Positions 16,687 to 26,900 of a stretch of DNA of 50,611 bases are shown piece by piece (position 1 is the stretch's first letter; every line of letters begins with the position of its first letter). Under the pieces are notes generated by a model. It searched no databases. It worked only from the letters and a program-made list of their open reading frames with translations, and was not told the DNA's origin. The stretch comes from Clostridia bacterium (GTDB taxonomy: Bacteria; Bacillota; Clostridia; UMGS1883; UMGS1540), in contig JAFZQX010000018.1 of assembly GCA_017620205.1 (NCBI GenBank), positions 1 to 50,611 on the forward strand, in the 5' to 3' direction. Made by a program: the position numbers and the translations under genes.

Positions 16687-17421
16687 TTACTCAGCGGTTT
16701 CCTGCGTTTTATATTCCTCGTGAATTATTATTCTCATTCCGGGATCTGCATACTGTAAAACGGTTTTCATACACTCCTCGTCTATAGCTATGCATCCACC
16801 CGTAAACACTTTCGCGCCCTTGCAGTGCAGGAATATTTCAGAGCCCTTGGGATATTCGTTTTCCGCGTTATAGTCCGTAACTATTCCGTAGTTATATTCG
16901 GGAGTATATATAAACATTTCCTCGCCTTTGCAGTCATGCTCCGTCTCGTTTAGGTCTATAAGTTGGTTATAAAACTCACAGTCCTCGTCGCACGCAAATG
17001 TGCTTTCCTTAATATCGACATAGTCTAAAGCCGTTCCGGGGTTATTAAGTATACCGAAAGCATACTGCACGCCGAAATCGCCGAGAGGAGTTTTCGCGTC
17101 GCCCTCCTGCGTTTTGCCTGTACCGTTTTTGCCGATATAAGCGTCCGTTTCAAACAAAAGCGTCCATGCGTTATTTTGGTCTGTAAGTTTATTATAAAAC
17201 TGAACAATTGCATTGCTGCCCTCAGTGCAGCGCACAAGCATAACCTGGTGAACACTGTCGTCCTTGCGGTATTTTTGGAGCACTTCGCGCCAATATGCCT
17301 GATTGTCGGGATTGAATGCGTAGTTTTCTTCCGTTACCGCAGTACTGTTCCCGCATCCCGATACCGAAATCAAAAATGCCGCAGCAGTTAAAGCCGTAAG
17401 AATTCTTGTTATTTTTTTCAT
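16687..17421 (-). CDS. L,D-transpeptidase-type (YkuD) lipoprotein
   Basis: The product has 244 residues; the ATG at 17421 follows AGGAGGG. The signal peptide ends in a lipobox (SVSGC, lipidated Cys23). The C-terminal catalytic part carries the YkuD signature: TPLGDFGV, His199 in EIFLHCKG, and the nucleophile Cys210 in FTGGCIAI. L,D-transpeptidases form 3-3 peptidoglycan cross-links or attach proteins to the wall and give beta-lactam tolerance; some members with this HC..GGCIAI variant are annotated as carboxypeptidases. Membrane tethering puts it at the wall. There is no LysM or peptidoglycan-binding module. Confidence 0.87.
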   Translation of the reverse strand: MKKITRILTALTAAAFLISVSGCGNSTAVTEENYAFNPDNQAYWREVLQKYRKDDSVHQVMLVRCTEGSNAIVQFYNKLTDQNNAWTLLFETDAYIGKNGTGKTQEGDAKTPLGDFGVQYAFGILNNPGTALDYVDIKESTFACDEDCEFYNQLIDLNETEHDCKGEEMFIYTPEYNYGIVTDYNAENEYPKGSEIFLHCKGAKVFTGGCIAIDEECMKTVLQYADPGMRIIIHEEYKTQETAE

Positions 17422-17439
17422 AATTTACCCTCCTGAGTT

Positions 17440-18420
17440 TTATTTTAAAATAATTTCCCCGTTATAATCCATTGTTATAAGGTTCATTGCGGGGCTTGCC
17501 GAAAGCAGAGCCGTTATATTCCCATCATGCTTTTCATAATCATTCGGAATATACTCCGCCGAAAACACAAAGTTTTTACCCGCGCGGACTGCTTCTCTTG
17601 TAAGGCCTTCCTTTGCAGTCTCGCAGAGTGCCTCAAGGCAAATGCAGGAAAGGCCTCTGTATGTTTCACCGTTTATATATCTTCCCTTTATATTTGAATC
17701 TATATTGAAAGAGCGAAGCTCTTCACAAAAAAACATGTGCTGTTTTGAGAAGAAAAGGCTTTTTTCGCCGTAAGTAAAAACATCTTTATTCTTAAAAAAG
17801 CAGTATGGGGAGTGCGCGTGAATTATGCATGCGTTTTTTGCTCTAAGATCATCCTCCGAAGGCCAGACACGGTTATCGGAAGTGCGCGAATAAAGTCCCC
17901 TGCTTGACCATGTAATTTGCCTTAAAGGCGCGCGCGTGCCGCGCTCCGTGCACAAATCGTCAAGCTTATATGCAAAAACCTTCTTATTCGGTGTCTTTTC
18001 CATATCATCATTTATAAGGCGAAAAGCCTCAAAAACCATTCCTGCATGGACAAGAAAAAATGTCAGAGCGTCGCGTTTTAAAACTATTATATCGGGAAGG
18101 TTCTCTAATGGATATAAAGGACCCAGTTCTCTTTCATGGTTTCCCCTGATAAGATGAAATCCCGCTTTTTCATAGTCCGCACTGTAGTATTTTGAAATAA
18201 AGGAAAGCAAGGCGGCAACATCTCCGCCCTCGTTATAGTCGCCCAGTAAAAACACTTTGTCGCGCATGGGGTCAAACTTTATTTTTTCCATAAGCGCTTC
18301 AAGTGTTTTCTGCTCTCCGTGCGTATCGCCCACAACAAACGTAAGACCGTCTTTATTTTTTTCTCTGAGTTCTTTAATATTATCTTCTTCGCTTACAAAA
18401 ATTTTCTCATTTAAATCCAT
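17440..18420 (-). CDS. Cytoplasmic metallophosphoesterase (calcineurin-like)
   Basis: The product has 326 residues from the ATG at 18420, which has GGTG 6 nt upstream; the GTG at 18429 is part of that binding site. Metal-binding motifs of the calcineurin-like family are intact: GDTHG (31-35), GDYNEGG (60-66) and GNHE (93-96), with further histidines in FFLVHAG and CIIHAHSPY. There is no signal peptide, so it is cytosolic. The arrangement is closest to Ser/Thr-phosphatase or ApaH-like bacterial phosphoesterases; protein, dinucleoside polyphosphate or RNA could be the substrate. It leads an operon with the L,D-transpeptidase gene. Confidence 0.85.
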   Translation of the reverse strand: MDLNEKIFVSEEDNIKELREKNKDGLTFVVGDTHGEQKTLEALMEKIKFDPMRDKVFLLGDYNEGGDVAALLSFISKYYSADYEKAGFHLIRGNHERELGPLYPLENLPDIIVLKRDALTFFLVHAGMVFEAFRLINDDMEKTPNKKVFAYKLDDLCTERGTRAPLRQITWSSRGLYSRTSDNRVWPSEDDLRAKNACIIHAHSPYCFFKNKDVFTYGEKSLFFSKQHMFFCEELRSFNIDSNIKGRYINGETYRGLSCICLEALCETAKEGLTREAVRAGKNFVFSAEYIPNDYEKHDGNITALLSASPAMNLITMDYNGEIILK

Positions 18421-18513
18421 TTTTTTCACCGTTTATAAAAGCCTGATTTTTCTATACTAAAACTATATCACAATTCGGAGAAAAATACAACTATCATAAA
18501 TTTTTCCGTATAC

Positions 18514-18557
18514 AAAAATTGCCCCCGCCCACGCATTTTTGCGCAAACAGGGACAAT
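18514..18557 (-). terminator. Terminator of the metallophosphoesterase-LamG gene
   Basis: On the minus strand, ATTGTCCC pairs with GGGGGCAAT around an inner TGCGCA-A4-TGCG stretch, followed by TTTTTG. It lies 13 nt beyond the stop codon at 18570. Confidence 0.65.
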
Positions 18558-18569
18558 CAGTTTTAAAAA

Positions 18570-21500
18570 TTATTTATAAAGTGTTTTAATCTTCTGTATC
18601 GGCATTAAGCTTTCGCCGTTCCATGTAAAGATTCTCACCTCGTTAAATCCCGCCGGAAGAGTGAGGCTTATCGAGCCCGATCCCTCCGCAACAGCTGTGT
18701 TTGACGAAAGGAGTACGCCGTCCGCATCATATGAAGCCACAAACACTCTTGTGCCGGGCGTTGCGTTTTCTTCATAGTTTATTGTGATGGTGCTGTTATC
18801 GGCAAGGTCCGTAAGCTTATTTATGTCGGAGCCGCCGCTTTGAACAGTAAGTTTGTTATAAGCTATATTGTCATAGAAGGTTTTTTCCGTATCGTAAAGG
18901 TCTGCGATATCCTCTGCAGACATAGCGCCTGCATATACTTTTACATCGCCGAAGCTTATGTCGCCCGGAATGTATCTGCCGACTTCGCTTGAAGCAAGAC
19001 CTATCCATGACTCAGAAAGCGCGTGACCGCCGAGGCTTACCGTTTCAGTAAGCTTTTGCACGCCGTCAACATAAATGTCTACGGTTTTAACGCCGTCCGT
19101 GAACTTCGGAATAGTCATAACAACGTGATGCCACTGTTTTGATCTGCCGACCGTAAAGTCAGCTGCCCATGCCTTGCCCCAATGATACGGGTTTTGCGTA
19201 TCCATATTGTACTGCCACAAGGTTCCTCTTGAGTTTGTGCCGTCGGAATCGTTTTTGAATGTTCCGTCATCGCGCTTTGCGTTGTACTGCGCAATAGCGA
19301 GGAACGAGTTGCCCGCCGTCTGTTTTGAAATCGGGTCTACGTTTGTCCAGAACGAAAGCGTTATATCCTGCTCTTCAAACGCGGGGTCCGTAATCTTAAA
19401 CTGTTTAGCGTCTGCAGCCGCAATGCCGCCGGGCACGTTATGTGTTATTCTCATAACCTTCTTAACTGTTGACTGGTCATCTTTATCATAGAGATAATCT
19501 GCCGTAAGCGTTACAAGATTTGACGAGTACATATCAAGTACAGCTGTCTGCGATGTGCCCGAGTTTACTATGCCGGATGAGCCCGACTGCGTTGAGGGCG
19601 CGAGATTTGTAAAATCAAGTTCTACAAGTATTTCGCCGTCATTTCCGGGGTCTTGCTGACCTTCTTCGATTGTAAGCGTCGCGTTTAAAACAAGGTCATT
19701 ATAACCTGATTTTGTAAGCGTTGCCGTTACGTTATATGTGCCTACGTCCGTTGCGCCCGTAAACGCTGTGCCGCCGCATGTATAAGCAATGTCTACTCCC
19801 TCTGTTGCACCCTGTGCCGCTGTAACTGTAATGTTGTGGCTCTGACCGTCATACGTTACCGTGCTGCCAGAGAATGTGTATCCCTCTATATCAGATAAAA
19901 CGGTCTGTCCCGACCATTCCGTAAATTCAGGAAGTTGTTCTGCATAAAGCGCTGATATTTCCTGAGAAGACAATACGCCCTCATATACTTTAAAATCGCC
20001 GAGCGTACCGTGCGGAGGCACTGCGTCACGCGTTCTCCACCACCCGTCCGTTGAATTGGCTTTTGAGAAAAACGAGCAGGATACCGTGTTTATGGAAGCG
20101 TTATCGGGAATATCAAGAGTTACGCTCTTTACATATGAACCGTTTACATAAACATCCATAGTTTTCTGGCCGTTTGAACGGACAGGGTTTGTAATAACTA
20201 TATGCTTCCAGCCCGTGGGCGCCTCAAATGCGCCGGTAACACCGGAGGGGAGACAGAACGCCTGTGTTGAGGAAATAGCTTTGTCCGACGTCGGAACGCT
20301 TACGGCGTTCCATGTTCCGTCTGCATTTACGCCGAGGTCAAACGATTCAACGGCGCTGCTGCCGCTTGTATAATCTACTCTGTATGCAAAGATTTCTTTC
20401 CATACGTTACTGTTATCAATATCAGCCCAGAACGAAATTGTGTTGGCGGTGCTTTCAAACGCATCGTTACGCAGTTTCATATTCATTAAATGCTGGTTAT
20501 AAGAATTGCCCGTCGCAACGTTAGGATACGTCTTTTCATCATACAAATCAACATAGTATGTAGTGCCATCGTTTGCGTTATGCAAAGATTCTTTTGTCAT
20601 TCTGTTTTCGGAAGGTCTTTTTGAAAAGCCGAGGGTCGTGCCGCTTGCCCATGTTCCGCTTGCGGTAACGCCCGAGGGACCCGAGGACGGAACTATTGAA
20701 GTTTCGGTCGGAGCATAAGCTACCGCTTCGAAATTTGAAAAGTCAAGCTCTAAAAGGGGACCGCCCGCACTCTGCTGGGACGTAATTGTAAGCGTTGCAT
20801 TTAATACTAAATTATTGTAGCCCGATTTTGTGATTGTTGCCGTTACGGGGTATGTGCCTACTGCCGTAGCACCCGTAAACGCCGCGCCGTTTGAAGTGTA
20901 TGTAATATTTACGTCCTGCGTTGCGCCCCCAGCCGCCGTTACTGTTATGTTATGGCTTTCGCCGTCATATACTACCGACGAATTTGAGAACGTATATCCC
21001 GTGATATTTTGGAGCGCGGGTTCTGTAATCGTAAGCGTCGCGTTTAAAACTAAATCGTTATATCCTTCTTTTGTGATTGTTGCAGTTACGGGGTATGTGC
21101 CAACTGCTGTTGCGCCCGTAAATGCTGCGCCGTTTGAAGTATACGTAACGGTTACGCCTTCTGTTGCGTTTGCACCTGCCGTAACATTTATCATGTGGCT
21201 CGCACCGTCGTAAGTTACCGAGCTGTTTGAGAAAGTATAGCCCTCAATATCCTCAAGTTCTGACGGTGCTGTGCCTTCAACAAATTTGTATGAGTTTTCG
21301 TTATAAAGGGCAGTAATCTCTGACTGCGAAAGCTCACCGGGGTAAACCTTAACCTCGGCAAACTGCATGTGCAAAGGAGTTACTATCGTCTGATTTGAAT
21401 ACGGGTTCTGACCTGCTATACAAAATCTTGCTGTCGTAACAGTACCTTCGGGCTGCGTTGCTGTTGTTTCGCCGAGCAGCGTACCGTTTATGTAAGTTTT

Positions 21501-23729
21501 CATTACTTTCGTGCCATTTGAATACGTCGGATTTGTAATTACAAGGTTTGCCCACTGATTGTTTGCGTCATTTACCGTCGTTTTGAAATTATAGCCCGTA
21601 TAAGCGTCACAGAGAATCATGTTGTTCGACGTTGTTCTGTCTGTACGGAGCGTATAGAGATGCGTTCCGTTTACGGAATAGTCTACTATGCTCTTATAAA
21701 TATATGCCGTAGGATCGTTATCCGCGGGATTATACTTAAACCACAGAGAGATGGTATTTGCCTGTGATTCCAACGCGGGTTCGTTTATAAAACGCTTACG
21801 GTTGTTTGTCTGACAGTTTGTTTTAGCCTGCGAGAAATCAAGATAATATGTCATTTCACCTTGCGAATTCCAAAAGCCCGCCAAATCAAGCTCGTTTGCG
21901 TAGCTTGAATCATCGGACGCCATAACAACCGTTGTTGAGTTTTTAAGAGTACCGTTATTTGTAACGCTGCCTATGCTCGAAGTCGGGTTAGATGAAGTTG
22001 ACGTTGTTTTATCTTTTACATACGTGCTGAAATCAAGGTCAACAAGCAGATCGCTCTGCGTCGGGTCTGAAGTGGAATTAATTCTGAGTGTTGCCATAAG
22101 TACCAGATCGTTATAGCCTTCTTTTGAAATAGTAGCCGTTATGGGGTATGTGCCGACAGCCGTTGCGCCCGAAAATGCCACGCCTCCGCATGTATATGTT
22201 ACGGTTACGCCCTGCGTTGCGTTTGCGCCTGCCGTAACATTTATCATATGGCTCGCACCGTCATAAGTTACCGTGCTGCCGTTAAATGTATAGCCCGATA
22301 CGGTTTCAGCCGCGCCGCTTAAAGTTATTTGACTTGAAACTTCGTTTCCGACAACTTCAAGCGCGGATATGGGAGCTACGCCTACCCTGTATGTCGTGCC
22401 GGAGTCGAGCCCCGTGAAATACGTCTTCTTTGTTGACGGTTGACTTGTCAGAAAGAAATCGCCGTAAATATTCTTTGTTGCAACCTGCGCGCCCGTTGAA
22501 GCATTATAGAGTGTTACCTTATAGCCTTTAACGTAGTTGTCGCAAAGGCCGGGTGCGGATTCCGTATCTTTTGTCGCATTGTTTGAAAACAGAACCTGAA
22601 TTTTGCCCTGCTCGGGTTCTGACAGGTCTACAGTTGCGTTTGAAGGATATGTAGGCGCGGTTGCTCTTGCGCTTCTGTAACTGTCTGTATAAATATAACC
22701 GCCTGTGCCCGCTGCCATCTTCGGAACATCAATAACATAGGGATCGCCTATGTAGCGGTTATTTATTACGTCAAGCTTATGAATATATACTACATTATCT
22801 TTAACTTCCATGAGATACGTGCCCGATACGCCGTACCAAAGCTCGCTGTCATCAGTATGCCAGAGTTCGTCTTTTTCATATTTTACGGCGCCCGATATAC
22901 GGAATTTGGTAAGACCTGACATAGGCAAATCTACACACGTATAACCGCCCTGATACTGATAAATATTCTGGGGATCCTGTACCGGGGGATGGCTGTGACC
23001 GCAAAGGAAAACTATCTGCGGAGTTGTATGCAGAAAGTTATAAAACGTTGTAGAATAAAAAGCAGGAACATTCGTATACATGGTTCCGTAATACACATCT
23101 TTCGGAGGATGATGTATCAAGAGAAATACAGGCTTATTGGGGTTTTGTGCTATTGCCGCCTGCGCGTTTGTCATGATAAAGTTTTCGGTATCAGACGAAA
23201 GCGCGCCGAGGTAGTTTTTCGGAGCTGCCGTTATAAACGTAAAGCCGTTTATTGTTTTAACAGAATCATAATCGCCGATTTTGTTCTGAAAAGCCTGTTT
23301 TGCCGTTGCCGACTGTGTAGCGTCCGAGGAGTTTAAAGTAAACTCATGGTTACCCATGGTATATACCATCTCGGGCGGATTTGACGTAAACACACTGTTC
23401 CAGCCGTTTAAAGCATTGTCGTAAAGCGCCTCTCTCTGCGCGAGAGTTTCAACGCCCGAAGCCGTGTATACAAGGTCACCGACGATGCCTATGGCGTCAA
23501 CGCCTCCCATTTGTTTAAACGGTGTTAAAGCTCTCGTAAACACATCGTTTACCGAGCCTCTTATGTGACAGTCCGACACAAGACCCACACGGAGGTCGGG
23601 CGAGCTTATGGCCTGCGGCGGAAGCGACCAGGCAGCCGATACCGCAGTCGGGATAAGCGTCATCACAAAAGCAAGCGCCATAAAGGCTACAAGTAAATTT
23701 TTAAATCTCTTTTTCATTTTCTCATACAT
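18570..23729 (-). CDS. Giant secreted mosaic protein: metallophosphoesterase, FN3-like, MBG and LamG modules
   Basis: The product has about 1719 residues. The start is ATG 23729 (GGGAG just upstream) or 23717; both give the same signal peptide, ending near VSAA. Modules in order, counted from the long frame: metallophosphoesterase (about 60-375; VGLVSDCHIRG, IVGDLVYT, TMGNHEFT, LLIHHPPKD, LCGHSHPP, all metal ligands present); FN3-like (about 380-490); four MBG/Ig-like repeats of about 75 residues, opening GYTF-x-x-S and ending in GYNDLVLNATLTI; and three LamG-like concanavalin-type domains, each with WK/QWHHVV and DVYVNG. A C-terminal tail of about 90 residues ends in QKIKTLYK. Expected outside the cell, but no SLH or sortase motif is seen. 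The 3' two-thirds is paralogous to the next gene. Confidence 0.85.
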   Translation of the reverse strand: MYEKMKKRFKNLLVAFMALAFVMTLIPTAVSAAWSLPPQAISSPDLRVGLVSDCHIRGSVNDVFTRALTPFKQMGGVDAIGIVGDLVYTASGVETLAQREALYDNALNGWNSVFTSNPPEMVYTMGNHEFTLNSSDATQSATAKQAFQNKIGDYDSVKTINGFTFITAAPKNYLGALSSDTENFIMTNAQAAIAQNPNKPVFLLIHHPPKDVYYGTMYTNVPAFYSTTFYNFLHTTPQIVFLCGHSHPPVQDPQNIYQYQGGYTCVDLPMSGLTKFRISGAVKYEKDELWHTDDSELWYGVSGTYLMEVKDNVVYIHKLDVINNRYIGDPYVIDVPKMAAGTGGYIYTDSYRSARATAPTYPSNATVDLSEPEQGKIQVLFSNNATKDTESAPGLCDNYVKGYKVTLYNASTGAQVATKNIYGDFFLTSQPSTKKTYFTGLDSGTTYRVGVAPISALEVVGNEVSSQITLSGAAETVSGYTFNGSTVTYDGASHMINVTAGANATQGVTVTYTCGGVAFSGATAVGTYPITATISKEGYNDLVLMATLRINSTSDPTQSDLLVDLDFSTYVKDKTTSTSSNPTSSIGSVTNNGTLKNSTTVVMASDDSSYANELDLAGFWNSQGEMTYYLDFSQAKTNCQTNNRKRFINEPALESQANTISLWFKYNPADNDPTAYIYKSIVDYSVNGTHLYTLRTDRTTSNNMILCDAYTGYNFKTTVNDANNQWANLVITNPTYSNGTKVMKTYINGTLLGETTATQPEGTVTTARFCIAGQNPYSNQTIVTPLHMQFAEVKVYPGELSQSEITALYNENSYKFVEGTAPSELEDIEGYTFSNSSVTYDGASHMINVTAGANATEGVTVTYTSNGAAFTGATAVGTYPVTATITKEGYNDLVLNATLTITEPALQNITGYTFSNSSVVYDGESHNITVTAAGGATQDVNITYTSNGAAFTGATAVGTYPVTATITKSGYNNLVLNATLTITSQQSAGGPLLELDFSNFEAVAYAPTETSIVPSSGPSGVTASGTWASGTTLGFSKRPSENRMTKESLHNANDGTTYYVDLYDEKTYPNVATGNSYNQHLMNMKLRNDAFESTANTISFWADIDNSNVWKEIFAYRVDYTSGSSAVESFDLGVNADGTWNAVSVPTSDKAISSTQAFCLPSGVTGAFEAPTGWKHIVITNPVRSNGQKTMDVYVNGSYVKSVTLDIPDNASINTVSCSFFSKANSTDGWWRTRDAVPPHGTLGDFKVYEGVLSSQEISALYAEQLPEFTEWSGQTVLSDIEGYTFSGSTVTYDGQSHNITVTAAQGATEGVDIAYTCGGTAFTGATDVGTYNVTATLTKSGYNDLVLNATLTIEEGQQDPGNDGEILVELDFTNLAPSTQSGSSGIVNSGTSQTAVLDMYSSNLVTLTADYLYDKDDQSTVKKVMRITHNVPGGIAAADAKQFKITDPAFEEQDITLSFWTNVDPISKQTAGNSFLAIAQYNAKRDDGTFKNDSDGTNSRGTLWQYNMDTQNPYHWGKAWAADFTVGRSKQWHHVVMTIPKFTDGVKTVDIYVDGVQKLTETVSLGGHALSESWIGLASSEVGRYIPGDISFGDVKVYAGAMSAEDIADLYDTEKTFYDNIAYNKLTVQSGGSDINKLTDLADNSTITINYEENATPGTRVFVASYDADGVLLSSNTAVAEGSGSISLTLPAGFNEVRIFTWNGESLMPIQKIKTLYK

Positions 23730-23879
23730 CTCCCTATATTTTTCTCTATATAAACATCCCAAGAAGATATCTGCTTCATTACGCATACGGTAATATTACC
23801 AAAAACGAAGGGAATGTTTTGTGCACCTTGCTCAACGGGCTGTCGATACCAACCCACTGTACTGTCATTTTACACAAGC

Positions 23880-23932
23880 ATTATACTACAACCTCAATCT
23901 AATGTACATGCAAAAATGTATTTGAAACATGT
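23880..23932 (-). promoter_or_regulatory. Promoter with paired ACATGT-type boxes (copy 1)
   Basis: Minus-strand -10 TATAAT (23880-23885) and -35 TGTACA (23903-23908) are separated by 17 bp. GCATGT (23906-23911) overlaps the -35, and an exact ACATGT (23927-23932) lies 21 bp further upstream. The same arrangement with identical distances occurs at 28422-28474. Confidence 0.7.
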
Positions 23933-23945
23933 ATTTTTGTAAACT

Positions 23946-23979
23946 AAAAGCACCCCGCGGCGAACCGCGGGGTGCTTTT
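23946..23979 (-). terminator. Strong rho-independent terminator of the esterase-LamG gene
   Basis: A perfect 15-bp stem (AAAAGCACCCCGCGG / CCGCGGGGTGCTTTT) with a 4-nt loop and a T4 end lies 19 nt after the stop at 23998. It is symmetrical and could work in both directions. Confidence 0.92.
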
Positions 23980-23997
23980 ATGTCTTTTAATATTTCA

Positions 23998-26900
23998 TTA
24001 TTTATAAAGTGTTGATACCTTCTGAAGCGGTGAGAGATTTTGTGCATTCCATGTATAAATCTTAACCGAGTTAAATCCGGAAGGTAAGGAAAGCGTAAAT
24101 TCTCCCGTACCGTCTGCATTTGCCAAGCTTGCGGAAATAAGATTATCGTCCTCGTCGTAGCAAGCTGCAAATACGGTAACGCCAGTTTCCATGTTTTCGT
24201 TATAGCTTATTGTAACCGAATCTCCCGCTTCAAGATTTGAGAGCTTATTTATAGCGCTGCCGTTCTTTGAAACGGTGATCTTGTTATACGCCATGTTATC
24301 GTAAAAGTCTTTTTCGCTGTCATAAAGAGCCGAAATGCCGTCTGCACTCATAACTCCTGCGTATACTTTAACGTCTGAGAGGCTCATGTCGCCCGGAATA
24401 TAATTGCCGTTTTCATCACAGCCGAGACTGATCCAGGAATCCTGGAGAGTTTTGCCGCCGAGACTTAAGGATTCCGAAAGCTTTTCTACGCCGTCTACAT
24501 ATACTTTAACGAGTTTAGCTCCACCCTGGAACTTCGGAATTGTCATTACAACGTGATGCCACTGTTTAGCTGTGCCTACTACAAACGTGTCGTTTGCCCA
24601 GTTGTTGCTCCAGAGGTATCCGCTGTTAGGATCTGTTTCAAGAGATGTCTGCCATACTCTGCCGCGTGAGTTTGTGCTGTCAGCGGCGTTTCTGAACGTG
24701 CCGTCGCTGCGTTTAGCGTTATACTGCGCTATTGCGTAGTATGAATTTGCGGAAGTCTGTTTTGAAACAGGGTCTAAGTTAGTCCAGAACGAAAGCGTTA
24801 TATCCTGCTCTTCAAACGCGGGGTCTTTAATTTCAAAGCGGTTTGCCGATATTTTTTCGGGATCGGGGTTATTTAAGTGCGTTATTCTGAGTACCTTCTT
24901 TGAAACGGACAAATCATCCTTATTGTGGAGATAGTCTGTTGTAAGCGTTACATCGCTTGAAGAATGCGCTGTGATCTGAGCCGTAGTGCTTGTGCCTTTA
25001 TTTGCAAGTCCTGCGGGGCTTTCCGTAGAACCGGGCGCAAAGTTTGAAAGGTCAAGTTCAAACAAGATATCACCGTCGTCAACGGGCTGTGCCGCTTTGG
25101 GCTCGATTGTAAGCGTTGCTGTTAAAATAAGCTTGTTATAGCCGGCTTTTGTAAGCGTTGCCGTTACATTATATGTGCCTACTTCCGTTGCGCCCGTAAA
25201 TGCTGCGCCGTTTACGGTATAAGCTACATCTACGCCTTCCGTAGCGTTTTCGCCTGCCGTAACTGTGATATTATGGCTTGCGCCGTCATATTCTACGGTT
25301 GCGTTTTCAAATGTATAACCCGTGATATTTTCAAGGGTTGAAGCGCCTTCCGTAAACAAGGGAAGCTGTTCTTCATAAAGGTCTTTAATATCCTGCTCGT
25401 CCATAATGCCCTGACGAACCTCAATATTGCCATACTTCGCGGACTTTTGTACGCGGTATTTAAATCCGTCGCCCTGGTTGCGTGCTGCAAGGGATACTGT
25501 AGCGTTCGTAATTGCAGCGTTGTCGGGAATGTTTAGTGTTACTGTATCTTTAAGCTGACCGTTTATATAAACGTCCATCGTCTTTGCGCCGCCGGAGCAT
25601 TTCGGGTTTGTGATAACAACGTGCTTCCAGCCGCCGGACACCGAATATGCATCCGCAGTTGTATCGGTTGAATTATTCTGTGCGTTCCATGCGCCTTCCG
25701 TGTTCATTGAAAGGTCAAACGAAGCTGTGCCGCCGTTATACTCTACATAGTACTGCAGGATTTCCGTATTTTTGCCCGTATACCTTTCGGGGTCAACCCA
25801 GAAGGAAATTGTGTTATCGTTATCTTCAAGCTCCAATGTGCTGAAATTAAAGCCTATTGTATTGGTTATCCAATCTGCATTTGTATTTTCGAGTGAAATA
25901 TATTCTGTCGTGTTGCCGTTTGCGTTTGTGAAAGTACCTTTATCGATTGTAACGCCCTCTTTAGATCGGATAACAAGGCTTGTATCGTCTGCCCAATCGC
26001 CCGTACCTTCAACACCCGATGTGCCTGTATAAGGATGCGTACCTACATCTTTTTTCATTTTTGAAAGATCCAAGCCGTAGAGTACATATCCTGTTGCATT
26101 CGGATCCACCGGTGCTTTAATCTTAAGCGTTGCGTTTAATATGATAGTGTTATAGCCTTCTTTTGTAAGCGTTGCCGTTACGTTGTATTTGCCGGCTTCC
26201 GTAGCGCCCGTAAACGGTGCGCCGTTTAATGTATAAGCTATATCTACACCTTCCGTTGCGTTTGCGTCTGCCATTACTTCTATATTATGGTTTTCGCCGT
26301 CATAATCTACCGTAAGGTTTGAGAAAGTATAACCCGTAATGTTTTGTGCAAGCGGATCGGGTTCTATATACTGACCGGTATGCTCTTCCTCTACGGAAAC
26401 TTCCTCCGGTATCGTATATGCGTTCTGGTCGCATGCGCTTTCAACAAGCTCACGTGACGGTATTACGCCGTATGTAGCATAGTAAAGATACATGAATATC
26501 TCTTTCTGCTCAAGAGGCCAAGCGTGTCCGCCCCAATTTGTTTTAGCTATAAATCTTGTAACACCGTCGGGAGCATTATAGCTGATAGCCTCATGGTAGC
26601 GGTTTATCGTATCTACAAACTCGCCTACATACTGATGACCTTCCTGCGCGCCTGCGGAAAGGTATACGTGCGTGCCGGGATTTGACGATACGTGAATATC
26701 TTTCATGCTTTCATATGAGTCTTCAAATTTTCCTTCGCCCTCATAGAAATACTTAGCAGGACTGAGGCCGCCTGTAAGTTCAATGCGCGTATTATAATCA
26801 GCCGCTATCTGCGTAGCCGCTTCGCCGCCCATAGAGAAGCCGGCAACGAGGATACGTTTGTCTGTTCCTATCTGCTGTGTAAGCTCACCGTTTTCAACGC

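Larger units (their letters stand above)
23787..23997. other. Intergenic region between the two mosaic genes
   Basis: The region contains the terminator of the esterase-type gene (23946-23979), then the promoter and ACATGT boxes of the metallophosphoesterase-type gene (23880-23932). No ORF of its own was found. The transcript leader of the latter gene would be about 145 nt. Confidence 0.6.
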